This document shows, piece by piece, positions 1 to 6,522 of a DNA stretch of 8,403 bases (the stretch's first letter is position 1; each line of letters opens with the position of its first letter). The notes beneath the pieces are model-generated. The model was not told the DNA's origin. It was given only the letters and a program-made list of their open reading frames with translations, and searched no databases. Source of the DNA: an uncultured Eubacteriales bacterium. Lineage in GTDB: Bacteria > Bacillota > Clostridia > Oscillospirales > Oscillospiraceae. The stretch covers positions 1-8,403 of the forward strand of contig USPI01000054.1 in the NCBI GenBank assembly GCA_900556535.1, in the 5' to 3' direction. Made by a program: the position numbers and the translations under genes.

Positions 1-877
1 TGCCGTTTTTGTCAACGACGTAGGTGGTGGGGTAGGAGTAAAGACCGGAGGTGAAGGTACCTGCTTCGGATTTGGAGTCAAACCAAATATTCTTGTAGGT
101 GATGCCCTTCTTTGCGAGGAGATCCTTTGCCTCGGTTATCGCGGCCTTGTCGCCGTCGATGGTGAAGGAGTTGATGCCTACGACCGCGCCGCCCTTTGCG
201 GCAAGATCCTTGTTGAGCGCTTCAAGGCTCTGAAGCTCTTCAACGCAGGGCTTGCAGGTGGTGAACCAGAAGTTAACTACGGTCACGGAGTTGCCGGAGA
301 AGAGCTCGCTGCTCTTAACGTCGTTGCCGTCAAGATCCTTGCCGTTAAAGCTCGGGAACTTGGTCAGCTCGCTGCTGCTGCCGGCGGGCATGCCCGCTTC
401 GCCTGCGCCGACGCTGTCGCCGTTGCCGGGAGTGCTGCCGCAGCCGGGGTATTTCTGCTCGAGAATGGTGAGCTTGCCTTCGATCTCCTTGATCTGCTCC
501 GCGCCTGCCTTGAGGGTCTTGAGCTCGTCAGCGGTGAATTTATCCTTTGCGCCTTCAATGGTTTTGAGCAGGAACTCGCCGTAGTTGGTGCCGTCCTCTA
601 TCATGGTGCTGCTCTTGTCGCCTGCCATGAATACCTTCTCCCAAAGCGCGGAGTTGCTTGCGAGAATGTCGTTTTCCTTCTGCATGAGCTGAGCGTAGAG
701 CTTTGCAGCTTCGTCTGCGGTCTTGGGCTCGCTTGAGAGAAGCGTTGCAATGTCGCCGCCGGAAGCATTGTCCTTATTGCCCTTGTTGTCCTTGCCTGTA
801 GAGCACGCCGCGAGAGCGAACACGAGCACCATAATCAAAACAATGCTCAGAACTCTTGATAACTTTGTCATTTTCAT
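1..877 (-). CDS. TlpA-like thioredoxin-fold (redoxin) lipoprotein, 3' end beyond window
   Basis: Extracytoplasmic thiol-disulfide protein, seen as 292 codons from ATG at 875-877; the C-terminus lies left of base 1. Residues 1-24 are a lipoprotein signal (basic start, hydrophobic core, LAAC lipobox, lipidated Cys25). A Lys/Asn/Gly linker and a charged, probably helical region (about 45-142) follow, then a Gly/Ser-rich linker (about 146-170). The redoxin domain begins near 174. It has the strand-plus-active-site pattern VVNFWFTTCKPC, with CKPC at 208-211, and SYPTTYVVDKNG at 281-292 carrying the cis-Pro (Pro283) that faces the active site in this fold. A GGAGG site (885-889) lies 7 bases upstream, inside the end of the preceding iron-sulfur gene, whose stop is 2 bases away, so the two are probably translationally coupled. 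Lysine is mostly AAG, perhaps reflecting high expression. By family it reduces or exchanges disulfides outside the membrane; the neighbouring iron-sulfur protein is the inferred electron donor. It is unlikely to be a cytochrome-c maturation factor, since no such genes are nearby. Confidence 0.9.
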   Translation of the reverse strand, partial: MKMTKLSRVLSIVLIMVLVFALAACSTGKDNKGNKDNASGGDIATLLSSEPKTADEAAKLYAQLMQKENDILASNSALWEKVFMAGDKSSTMIEDGTNYGEFLLKTIEGAKDKFTADELKTLKAGAEQIKEIEGKLTILEQKYPGCGSTPGNGDSVGAGEAGMPAGSSSELTKFPSFNGKDLDGNDVKSSELFSGNSVTVVNFWFTTCKPCVEELQSLEALNKDLAAKGGAVVGINSFTIDGDKAAITEAKDLLAKKGITYKNIWFDSKSEAGTFTSGLYSYPTTYVVDKNG

Positions 878-879
878 GA

Positions 880-1800
880 TCATTCCTCCGTTTTGTTGTT
901 ATTAATATTATTATCCTTCCCGCCGCTATGGCCGAAGCCGTAGCTGAAGCTGAGCGCCTCGGTGGGGCAGGAGCTTATGCACTTGCCGCAGCGGATACAT
1001 TCGCTGCTGTTCGGGTTTTTGAGTATCTCCACGTCCATCTTGCAGGTTCTTGCGCATTTTCCGCAGGAGACGCACTTGTGCCCATCGACCTTTATGCCGA
1101 GAAGCGATACCTTGTTCATCAGTCCGTAAAACGCGCCGAGCGGGCATATCCATTTGCAGAACGGACGGAAGAACAGGATGCTCAGGACGACTACAACGAT
1201 GAGAATAACGAGCTTTCTCGTAAACAGCGTACCGAGCGCGGCGCGGATACCCTCGTTGACCGCGGACAGGGGAATGGCGCCCTCAAGCACGCCCTGCGGG
1301 CAAATGTACTTGCAGAAATACGGGTCGCCCATGCCGACGTCGTTGACAACGAGCGCGGGCAGCAAAACCACCGCCAGCAGCAGTATTACATATTTAAGAT
1401 ATGTAAGCGGCTTGAGCTTTTTCGTTGACAGCTTTTTCGTCGGTATCTTATGCAGCAGCTCCTGCAGCCAGCCGAACGGACAGAGAAATCCGCAGATAAA
1501 TCTTCCGAGCAGCACACCCAGCAGGATCAGAAAGCCGGTGATATAATACGAAAAGCCGAACTTTGACGAGCCAACGACCGCCTGAAACGAGCCTATCGGG
1601 CACGCACCCGAGGCGGCGGGGCAGGAATAGCAGTTAAGCCCCGGCACACAGACGGCCTTGCCGCCGCCCTGATATATGCCGCCCTTAAGGAAATTGGGCA
1701 GATGTATATTCGTCAGCAGCGTTGCCAGCGCCTGTATCCAGCCGCGAAAACGGCTCAAAAGCTGTGAGACGCTATTTTTCCTTTTATCCAATTCCGACAC
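880..1800 (-). CDS. Polytopic membrane 4Fe-4S protein, NapH/ferredoxin-like
   Basis: Membrane iron-sulfur electron-transfer protein of 306 residues. An amphipathic N-terminus is followed by a Cys-rich segment with Cys51, Cys57, Cys60 and Cys67 (LNCYSCP...CPIG). Hydrophobic segments lie at about 85-105, 135-152 and 197-214. Three C-x3-CP motifs follow membrane segments: CGFLCPFG (103/107), CKYICPQG (163/167) and CKWICPLG (215/219), the pattern of NapH/NosR-type proteins. The C-terminal ferredoxin domain has two classical clusters, Cys243/246/249/253 and Cys268/271/274 with Cys278, each followed by the usual pattern. The tail is hydrophilic and Asn-rich. The gene overlaps the upstream CXXC gene by 17 bases. 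The start is uncertain: GTG at 1798-1800 has GGAG only 3 bases before it, and TTG three codons later has 10. By family it passes electrons between cytoplasmic and extracytoplasmic partners; that the partner here is the downstream redoxin is inferred. No NapG or nitrate reductase genes are present, so napH itself is unlikely. Confidence 0.88.
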   Translation of the reverse strand: MSELDKRKNSVSQLLSRFRGWIQALATLLTNIHLPNFLKGGIYQGGGKAVCVPGLNCYSCPAASGACPIGSFQAVVGSSKFGFSYYITGFLILLGVLLGRFICGFLCPFGWLQELLHKIPTKKLSTKKLKPLTYLKYVILLLAVVLLPALVVNDVGMGDPYFCKYICPQGVLEGAIPLSAVNEGIRAALGTLFTRKLVILIVVVVLSILFFRPFCKWICPLGAFYGLMNKVSLLGIKVDGHKCVSCGKCARTCKMDVEILKNPNSSECIRCGKCISSCPTEALSFSYGFGHSGGKDNNINNNKTEE

Positions 1801-1930
1801 ACTCCAAGCACAGTTTTATTGCCTTGCTCAGCACGGAGTCCGCCTCGCCGCGCATTATTCCGAAGCACAGCATTGCCGCTCCCGCTATCAAAAACAGCAC
1901 CTGAATGACGGCCTTTTTTGCCTTGAACAA
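1784..1930 (-). CDS. CD1871A-like small membrane protein with C-terminal CXXC motif
   Basis: A 48-residue protein: a short Lys-rich N-terminus (FKAKKA), one membrane helix (about 8-26), then RGEADSVLSKAIKLC and a C-terminal CLEC motif (Cys41, Cys44) ending VGIG. It resembles the clostridial CD1871A family of CXXC proteins; that match is from memory and was not searched. I chose the TTG at 1928-1930 as start because an AGGGAG site sits 8 bases upstream. The in-frame GTG at 1967-1969 would give 61 residues, but it has no ribosome site and lies upstream of the TATAAT promoter element at 1958-1963, so it would not be on the transcript. It is first in the operon, and its stop codon lies inside the iron-sulfur gene. 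The CXXC pair may hold a metal or cycle between thiol and disulfide next to the membrane. Its biochemical role is unknown to me. Confidence 0.78.
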   Translation of the reverse strand: MFKAKKAVIQVLFLIAGAAMLCFGIMRGEADSVLSKAIKLCLECVGIG

Positions 1931-1957
1931 TTTGACCACTCCCTTCGTTGCGAGCTT

Positions 1958-1963
1958 ATTATA
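1958..1963 (-). promoter_or_regulatory. Probable -10 element of the redox operon
   Basis: A perfect TATAAT on the minus strand, about 28 bases upstream of the chosen TTG start, predicts a transcript beginning near 1951 with a short leader carrying the AGGGAG site. No good -35 stands at 16-18 bases; a TTAACA on the minus strand is 21 bases away. A weak -35 would fit a promoter needing an activator, which is inference. Confidence 0.5.
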
Positions 1964-1984
1964 GCGCACCGAGTATAAAATCCT

Positions 1985-2029
1985 TGTTAAGAACAGAAAT
2001 TTAACATAGAATTTATCAGTATATGTTAT
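1985..2029. promoter_or_regulatory. Three alternating TGTTAA-type half-sites, candidate operator
   Basis: TGTTAA (1985-1990) and TTAACA (2001-2006) form a perfect inverted pair around 10 bases. TAACATA (2002-2008) and TATGTTA (2022-2028) form a second inverted pair with 7-base arms around 13 bases, and the last copy overlaps the promoter of the two-component operon. Such spacing allows a dimeric regulator to bind one face of the DNA. The region is AT-rich, so chance is not excluded. The regulator is unknown; the adjacent OmpR-type protein is one candidate. Confidence 0.35.
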
Positions 2030-2032
2030 AAT
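2024..2032 (+). promoter_or_regulatory. Extended -10 promoter of the two-component operon
   Basis: TGTTATAAT matches the TG-n-TATAAT extended -10 form. It predicts transcription from about 2039, a leader of about 37 bases, and the AGGGAG ribosome site at 2063-2068 before ATG at 2076. The best -35-like hexamer, TTAACA at 2001-2006, is 20 bases away, which is longer than ideal; an extended -10 tolerates this. Confidence 0.55.
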
Positions 2033-2075
2033 ACAATAAAATTACCGTTTAATAAATAGTATAGGGAGAATTTTT

Positions 2076-2750
2076 ATGCGAATTCTTGTTGTTGAAGACG
2101 AAAGAGCACTGTGCGATGCCGTTGTGCGCAGCCTCAAGCGCCTTGCTTACAGCGTTGACTGGTGCTATGACGGAAAAAGCGCGTCGGAATTGCTCGCGGT
2201 GGAGAGCTTTGACCTTGTCGTTCTTGATTTAAATCTTCCCGGCGAGGACGGTATGACGGTGCTCAGAGAACTCAGAAAAACCGATTTCGACACGAAGGTG
2301 CTTATTCTGTCCGCCCGCTGCGGCGTTGCCGATAAGGTCGCGGGCCTGGACGCGGGAGCTAACGACTACCTGACAAAGCCTTTTCATTTGGACGAGCTCG
2401 CCGCGAGGATACGCAGTCTCACGCTCCGCCGCTTCACACAAAACGACGTTGTTTTGACCTGCGCGGAGCTGTCGTTCAACACGAAAGAGCGCAAAGCGCA
2501 GGTCGGAGGGGAGACACTCTCCCTGACCCGCAAGGAAACGGGAATACTCGAATATCTCATGCTCAATCAGGGACGCCCCATAAGTCAGGAGGAGCTTCTT
2601 GAGCACGTCTGGGACAGCAGCGTGGATAATTTCAGCAATTCCATCCGCGTGCACATTTCCGCCCTCAGAAAAAAGCTGCGCGCGGCACTGGGCTATGACC
2701 CCATACATAATCGCATAGGCGAGGGCTATGTGATGGAGGCGAAAAAATGA
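2076..2750 (+). CDS. OmpR/PhoB-family DNA-binding response regulator
   Basis: Cytoplasmic transcription regulator of 224 residues, the normal length for the family. The receiver domain (1-118) has the acidic pair and metal site at Glu7-Asp8, the phospho-acceptor Asp51 in VVLDLNLPGEDG, Ser79 in LILSAR, and Lys101 in LTKPF. The winged-helix DNA-binding domain (about 125-222) carries the usual pattern LSLTRKETGILEYL, then VWD and NSIRVHISALRKKL in the recognition-helix region, and ends RIGEGYVM. ATG has AGGGAG 7 bases upstream. The stop overlaps the kinase start (ATGA), so it works with that kinase. It is divergent from the redox operon and may control it or itself; the sequence does not identify its targets. 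Confidence 0.95.
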   Translation: MRILVVEDERALCDAVVRSLKRLAYSVDWCYDGKSASELLAVESFDLVVLDLNLPGEDGMTVLRELRKTDFDTKVLILSARCGVADKVAGLDAGANDYLTKPFHLDELAARIRSLTLRRFTQNDVVLTCAELSFNTKERKAQVGGETLSLTRKETGILEYLMLNQGRPISQEELLEHVWDSSVDNFSNSIRVHISALRKKLRAALGYDPIHNRIGEGYVMEAKK

Positions 2751-3883
2751 AAAAGCTATCTTTGCAGTGGCGGATAACCCTGATGACGGTCGTCCTCGTG
2801 GGCGTGACCTGCGTGCTGATGAATTGCCTGATAAGCTACTCCGGCAAGCGATATATGGACTCCATCGGCAGCGGCATATCCGCTTACAGCGAGATCGAAA
2901 AGGGCGAGCCGGACTCGTTTGACCCGCAGAGCAAGGACTTGGACCGCGAGCTGACCATAATCGTGAGCGGTGCGCAGGCGTCGTTTAACACGACGAACTG
3001 GTACATAACCGCCGTCGTCACGCTGCTCGGCGGTGCGCTTGCGTATTTCGTGAGCGGGCGCGCACTGCTGCCGCTGCGCAGCTTTGCCTCGCAGGTCGAA
3101 AACGTGCAGCCGGATAACCTTACCGATATGAAGGTCAGCGAGGACGTTCTGCCTGAGTTTAAGAGGTTCAGCAAATCGTTTAACGGCATGATAGACCGCC
3201 TTGACGAGGGCTTCACGACGCAGCGGCAGTTTACCGGAAACGCCGCGCACGAATTGCGCACGCCCCTTGCCCTGATGCAGGCGCAGATAGAGCTTTTTAA
3301 CGTCGAGCACAGCGACATTGAGCCCGAAACGGCGGAGTTTCTGGGACTTTTGCAGGAGCAGACGGAGCGAATGTCGCAGATGACAAAAACGCTGCTTGAA
3401 ATGAGTGAGCTCAACACCGTGCCCTGCAGCGACGAAATCGAATTGGAGCCCATGCTCGAGGAGATAGTGACAGACCTCGCCCCGCTTGCAGATAAAAAGG
3501 GGATAAGCCTCGAATACGACGGAAACGGTCAGATAACAGGCAGCGACACGCTTATTTATCGCATGATATTTAATCTTGCCGAAAACGCGATACGCTACGG
3601 CAGGGACGATTCGCGGGTGCGCCTTTACGTGAGCGAGGACGAAAACAGCATTTTCATCCGCGTGAAGGATCAGGGCTTCGGAATAGCCGAGCAGTACAGG
3701 GACAGTATTTTCCGCCCCTTCTTCCGCGTTGACAAATCCCGCAGCAGGGAGCACGGCGGCGTAGGCCTCGGTCTTTCTCTTGTGTGGGAGATCGCTGTCC
3801 TTCACGGCGGCACGGCAAAAGTAGAGGAAAGCGGCGAAAACGGTACGACCATGCTCGTTACGCTCCCGAAAGAAAAACCCTGA
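2747..3883 (+). CDS. Membrane sensor histidine kinase (HisKA type)
   Basis: Partner kinase of the preceding regulator, 378 residues. Membrane helices lie at about 9-30 and 86-104, enclosing a small acidic outside loop of about 55 residues with no recognised sensor fold. A HAMP-like linker (about 104-156) leads to the dimerization domain with the phospho-accepting His168 in NAAHELRTP. The ATPase domain has the N box (NLAENAIRYG, 276-285; Asn280 likely binds magnesium-ATP), the G1 box DQGFGI (308-313), the F box FRPFFRVD, and G2 GGVGLGLS (337-344). All catalytic motifs look intact. GGAGG at 2735-2739 sits 7 bases before the ATG, within the end of the regulator gene. It ends 8 bases before the terminator hairpin. 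The signal is unknown; the small loop suggests membrane or envelope sensing rather than a large ligand domain. Confidence 0.95.
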   Translation: MKKLSLQWRITLMTVVLVGVTCVLMNCLISYSGKRYMDSIGSGISAYSEIEKGEPDSFDPQSKDLDRELTIIVSGAQASFNTTNWYITAVVTLLGGALAYFVSGRALLPLRSFASQVENVQPDNLTDMKVSEDVLPEFKRFSKSFNGMIDRLDEGFTTQRQFTGNAAHELRTPLALMQAQIELFNVEHSDIEPETAEFLGLLQEQTERMSQMTKTLLEMSELNTVPCSDEIELEPMLEEIVTDLAPLADKKGISLEYDGNGQITGSDTLIYRMIFNLAENAIRYGRDDSRVRLYVSEDENSIFIRVKDQGFGIAEQYRDSIFRPFFRVDKSRSREHGGVGLGLSLVWEIAVLHGGTAKVEESGENGTTMLVTLPKEKP

Positions 3884-3891
3884 ATATAGCT

Positions 3892-3921
3892 AAAACGGAC
3901 ACCGAAAGGTGTCCGTTTTTT
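3892..3921. terminator. Bidirectional hairpin terminator between convergent operons
   Basis: A perfect 12-bp stem (3892-3903 with 3908-3919) is closed by a GAAA tetraloop. On the plus strand it is followed by a T run (3916-3921) and ends the two-component transcript. On the minus strand the same hairpin is followed by only four T's within the stem, and the TAA stop of the acetyltransferase (3920-3922) abuts the stem, so termination of that operon may be weaker. Confidence 0.92.
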
Positions 3922-4723
3922 AATCTAAAGTTAAATCCCAAACCGTGTCGGGCGGGTACTCTGCCTTTAGGTATGCCGCAACGTATCGCTCGCCGCAGTC
4001 GGAGGCTCTGCGCACGACGGCTTTTTCGGCCCCCAGCATGGTGCACAGCGCCGAGATAAAATCATTGCCGCAGCCGAGCGCTTCTTTTACTTGCAGGACG
4101 CCGTCCTCAACGTAGCCACAGGCGATGCCGCCATTGCAGGCGAAAAAGCCGCCGCCGTACTCATCGAAAATAGTCTCCTGAAAGCTCAGATAGCCGTAGT
4201 AAAAGCCAATATGCGGTCTTCCGCGGAGCATATCCTCGCGCAAAAATGCGTATTCGTCGGCGTGCAGGCGCGTGATGCTGCCGTCATTATCTCCTGCGGG
4301 AACGGTTTCATAGCTGCAAAAGCTTGCGTTTTCAAAGCCGCAGCGGGTTTTGTACCAATCATACAGCGCTTCTTCCGCGGGGAGCGTGCAGCACACGTCC
4401 GCACCGCACTCCCATGCGTGTCTCATGCACGCGCGCGTGAGCTCCGCGCCTATCCCGCTGCCTCGCGCCGCGTCGTCGACAGCCACGGCGTAGATATACG
4501 CTGCCTTTTTCGTCGAGCCGTCGGGCAGATGCAAAAACGCGTCCAACACGTATGCACCGCCGAAAACCTCGCCGTCCCGCACGGCGGTAAAGCCCGTGCC
4601 CATTGACGGCAGCAGCTCAAAAAAGCTGTCCGTAACTCGCTCGCCGTCGCCGAAAACCTCGCGCCAAAGCGATTTGAGAGCGGCAATTTCGCCTTCCCGG
4701 TATTCGTGAATGTCGTATATCAT
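3920..4723 (-). CDS. GNAT-family N-acetyltransferase with a second C-terminal domain
   Basis: Predicted acetyl-CoA-dependent acetyltransferase of 267 residues. The N-terminal half is a GNAT fold: a hydrophobic strand AYIYAVAVDDAARG (75-88) leads into the pyrophosphate-binding loop RGSGIG (87-92), then helix AELTRACMRHA, and LYDWYKTRCGF (120-130), the usual GNAT motif B end. The C-terminal half (about 150-267) contains LQVKEAL and may be a degenerate second GNAT-like domain, as in some two-domain acetyltransferases; this is inference. ATG overlaps the upstream glycosylase stop by four bases (ATGA), with GAGG 7 bases ahead at 4731-4734. It is last in the cca operon. The substrate cannot be told from the sequence. 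It contains several Cys residues, including CC at 111-112, of unknown meaning. Confidence 0.85.
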   Translation of the reverse strand: MIYDIHEYREGEIAALKSLWREVFGDGERVTDSFFELLPSMGTGFTAVRDGEVFGGAYVLDAFLHLPDGSTKKAAYIYAVAVDDAARGSGIGAELTRACMRHAWECGADVCCTLPAEEALYDWYKTRCGFENASFCSYETVPAGDNDGSITRLHADEYAFLREDMLRGRPHIGFYYGYLSFQETIFDEYGGGFFACNGGIACGYVEDGVLQVKEALGCGNDFISALCTMLGAEKAVVRRASDCGERYVAAYLKAEYPPDTVWDLTLD

Positions 4724-5292
4724 TCGTACACCTCGGGGCAGAGCCTGAGTATTTCGCTTCGTATTTCACGAAGGTCTGTGAAGGTGTCGGGACGCTTGGT
4801 TACGTCGCGTAAAAGGGCGGAGGGGTGGTAGAGGGCAAGAGCGCGCCTGCCGTCAACGTCGAACCACTTTCCGTGCTGCCGCGTGATGCGAAAATCCTCG
4901 TCAATGACCGAGGTCGCGGCGATCCTGCCGAGGCATATCATGATCTTCGGATCGACTATCTCGATCTGGCGCTTGAGCCAGTGCGCACAGGCCTCCTTTT
5001 CCTCCGGCAGCGGGTCGCGGTTTTTCGGCGGGCGGCATTTTACGACATTTGCGATATACACCTTGCCGCGGTCGAGATCTATCATCTTGAGCATATCATC
5101 CAAAAGATGACCGGCTCTGCCGACAAACGGTACGCCCTGAGCATCCTCCTGCTCGCCGGGTCCCTCGCCGATGAGCATTATCTTCGACCTGTCGTTTCCG
5201 ACTCCGAAAACAAGATTCGTTCGAGTTTCGCATAGCCCACAGCCGAAGCAATTCATGCATTCGAGCCCGAGCTGCCTCATTTCGTTAGTCAT
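4720..5292 (-). CDS. Family 4 uracil-DNA glycosylase (4Fe-4S type)
   Basis: Base-excision repair enzyme that removes uracil from DNA, 190 residues, the usual length for family 4. The likely cluster ligands are Cys18 and Cys21 (GCGLC), Cys86 (VVKCRPP) and Cys102 (EACAHW), a spacing typical of family 4. The active-site motifs are GEGPGEQED (42-50) and the second motif LYHPSALL (154-161, His156), with Asn82 in YIANVVKCRPP. ATG at 5290-5292 has GGAGG at 5300-5304, 7 bases upstream, inside the end of cca, whose TGA overlaps it by one base. A later ATG (codon 5) is less well placed. The stop overlaps the acetyltransferase start. No separate family 1 enzyme is visible here, and whether this is the cell's main uracil glycosylase is unknown. 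Confidence 0.95.
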   Translation of the reverse strand: MTNEMRQLGLECMNCFGCGLCETRTNLVFGVGNDRSKIMLIGEGPGEQEDAQGVPFVGRAGHLLDDMLKMIDLDRGKVYIANVVKCRPPKNRDPLPEEKEACAHWLKRQIEIVDPKIMICLGRIAATSVIDEDFRITRQHGKWFDVDGRRALALYHPSALLRDVTKRPDTFTDLREIRSEILRLCPEVYE

Positions 5293-6494
5293 CAGCTTTC
5301 CTCCGAATATTTTGCAAGCTCGAGCAAAATTTCACGTTTATTATTATCGGGGTATTCCATGACATATTCAAGCAGGAAGTTGAGCATTTCGCCGAGCTCG
5401 GGACCCTTTAAGCCGAGCGCGAGCAGGTCGTCGCCCGTTATGGCAAGGTGCTTGAGCGAGAAGCACTCGCCGCTTTTGAGAATGTTTTTGAGCTCCTTTT
5501 CGCGGTCTATGCCGTAGATGACCGCATAGGTCTGCACCGCGCAGGTGACAGTATCGACGCCGTAGCGGTTGAGCATCTTTTTCCAGCCGAGATCATCCCG
5601 CGGCGGCTCCTGACTGAGCAGTACCTCGGCATCCGCGCAGCAGCGTATCGTGCGCCCGTCAAGCCTGAGCTGCATAAGAAAATCGCGCGCGGAGGGTATG
5701 TAGCCGTATTTTCTCAGCATGATGGCAAACGCCACCCATCTCGTGAGCGCCTTGCGCGGCATATCGGCTATGTCGGCAAAATTGGGCGTTTTCCAGCCCG
5801 CGCCGCTTATGTATTTCTTCATGAGCCCGAAGCTTATTGCGGCGCTCATCGTTTCGGGGCGTGTGGTGAGGAGAATTTTCTCGATCTCGTCCCTGACACG
5901 CTCCGGCGCAAGCTCCGCGGCAAGCGGTGCGCACTGCTCTATTGCCTGCATCGTGTCGTATTCGATGGTAAAGCCGAGCCTTGCGGAAAAGCGCAGGGCG
6001 CGGAACATTCTCAGCGCGTCCTCGGTAAAGCGAAGCTTGGGCTCGCCCACGCAGCGGATAGTGCGCTTTGCGATATCGCTCACGCCGTCGAACGGGTCGG
6101 CGATCATGCCGTCGGCGGACAGCGCGATGGCGTTCATCGTGAAGTCGCGGCGGCTGAGGTCGGTTATGAGGTCGGACACGAAGGTGACGGAATCGGGTCT
6201 GCGATGGTCACGGTAGTCGCCCTCCGTGCGGAAGGTCGTGACCTCGGAGCTTTTGCTGCCGATAACAACGGTCACAGTGCCGTGACGGATACCGGTCGGC
6301 ATCGAGCCGGGGAAGAGCTCAAGCACCTCCTCGGGCAGGGCGCTCGTGCAGATGTCCCAATCCTGCGGTGTTATCTCCATTATAACGTCGCGCACGCAGC
6401 CGCCCACGAGATAGGCAAGGTGTCCTCTTGCCTGAAGCGTGAACAATATCTGCCTGACGTATTTCGGCGGGTTTATTTGAGGCATAATAGTCAT
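5292..6494 (-). CDS. cca: CCA tRNA nucleotidyltransferase
   Basis: Adds or repairs the 3'-CCA end of tRNAs, using CTP and ATP without a template. It has 400 residues. The class II nucleotidyltransferase head has LVGGCVRD (29-36), the metal-binding pair Asp45 and Asp47 in DWDICT, and GTVTVV. RRDFTMNA (115-122) and DPFDGVSDIAKRTIR (133-147) follow. RFTEDALRMFRALRFSARLGF (155-175) and the LAPERVRDEI segment (195-204) are typical of the neck domain and nucleotide recognition. The start is uncertain: ATG at 6492-6494 has AGGGA only 2 bases before it, while a second in-frame ATG at 6483-6485 would give 397 residues with about 10 bases of spacing. It heads a three-gene operon. A related poly(A) polymerase is less likely, because the gene is single, of normal CCA length, and in a Gram-positive setting. 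Confidence 0.9.
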   Translation of the reverse strand: MTIMPQINPPKYVRQILFTLQARGHLAYLVGGCVRDVIMEITPQDWDICTSALPEEVLELFPGSMPTGIRHGTVTVVIGSKSSEVTTFRTEGDYRDHRRPDSVTFVSDLITDLSRRDFTMNAIALSADGMIADPFDGVSDIAKRTIRCVGEPKLRFTEDALRMFRALRFSARLGFTIEYDTMQAIEQCAPLAAELAPERVRDEIEKILLTTRPETMSAAISFGLMKKYISGAGWKTPNFADIADMPRKALTRWVAFAIMLRKYGYIPSARDFLMQLRLDGRTIRCCADAEVLLSQEPPRDDLGWKKMLNRYGVDTVTCAVQTYAVIYGIDREKELKNILKSGECFSLKHLAITGDDLLALGLKGPELGEMLNFLLEYVMEYPDNNKREILLELAKYSEES

Positions 6495-6522
6495 ATCCCT
6501 AAATCTGTGATTATTTTTAGCC

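Noticed and set aside
252..584. Plus-strand ORF (110 codons) at the left end
   Set aside because: It is antisense to the lipoprotein, whose signal peptide, lipobox and CKPC motif leave no doubt about the coding strand.
928..1428. Plus-strand ORF (166 codons) opposite the iron-sulfur gene
   Set aside because: The minus strand carries the Cys-rich ferredoxin motifs; the plus frame is low-complexity and has no start signal.
1985..2006. A Rex (NADH-sensing) operator
   Set aside because: The arms resemble half of a Rex site, but the spacing is 10 bases rather than about 4-8 and the expected TTGTGA/TTCACAA core is absent.
2756..3805. Minus-strand ORF (349 codons) opposite the histidine kinase
   Set aside because: The kinase strand carries every expected catalytic motif; the opposite frame shows no domain pattern and no start signal.
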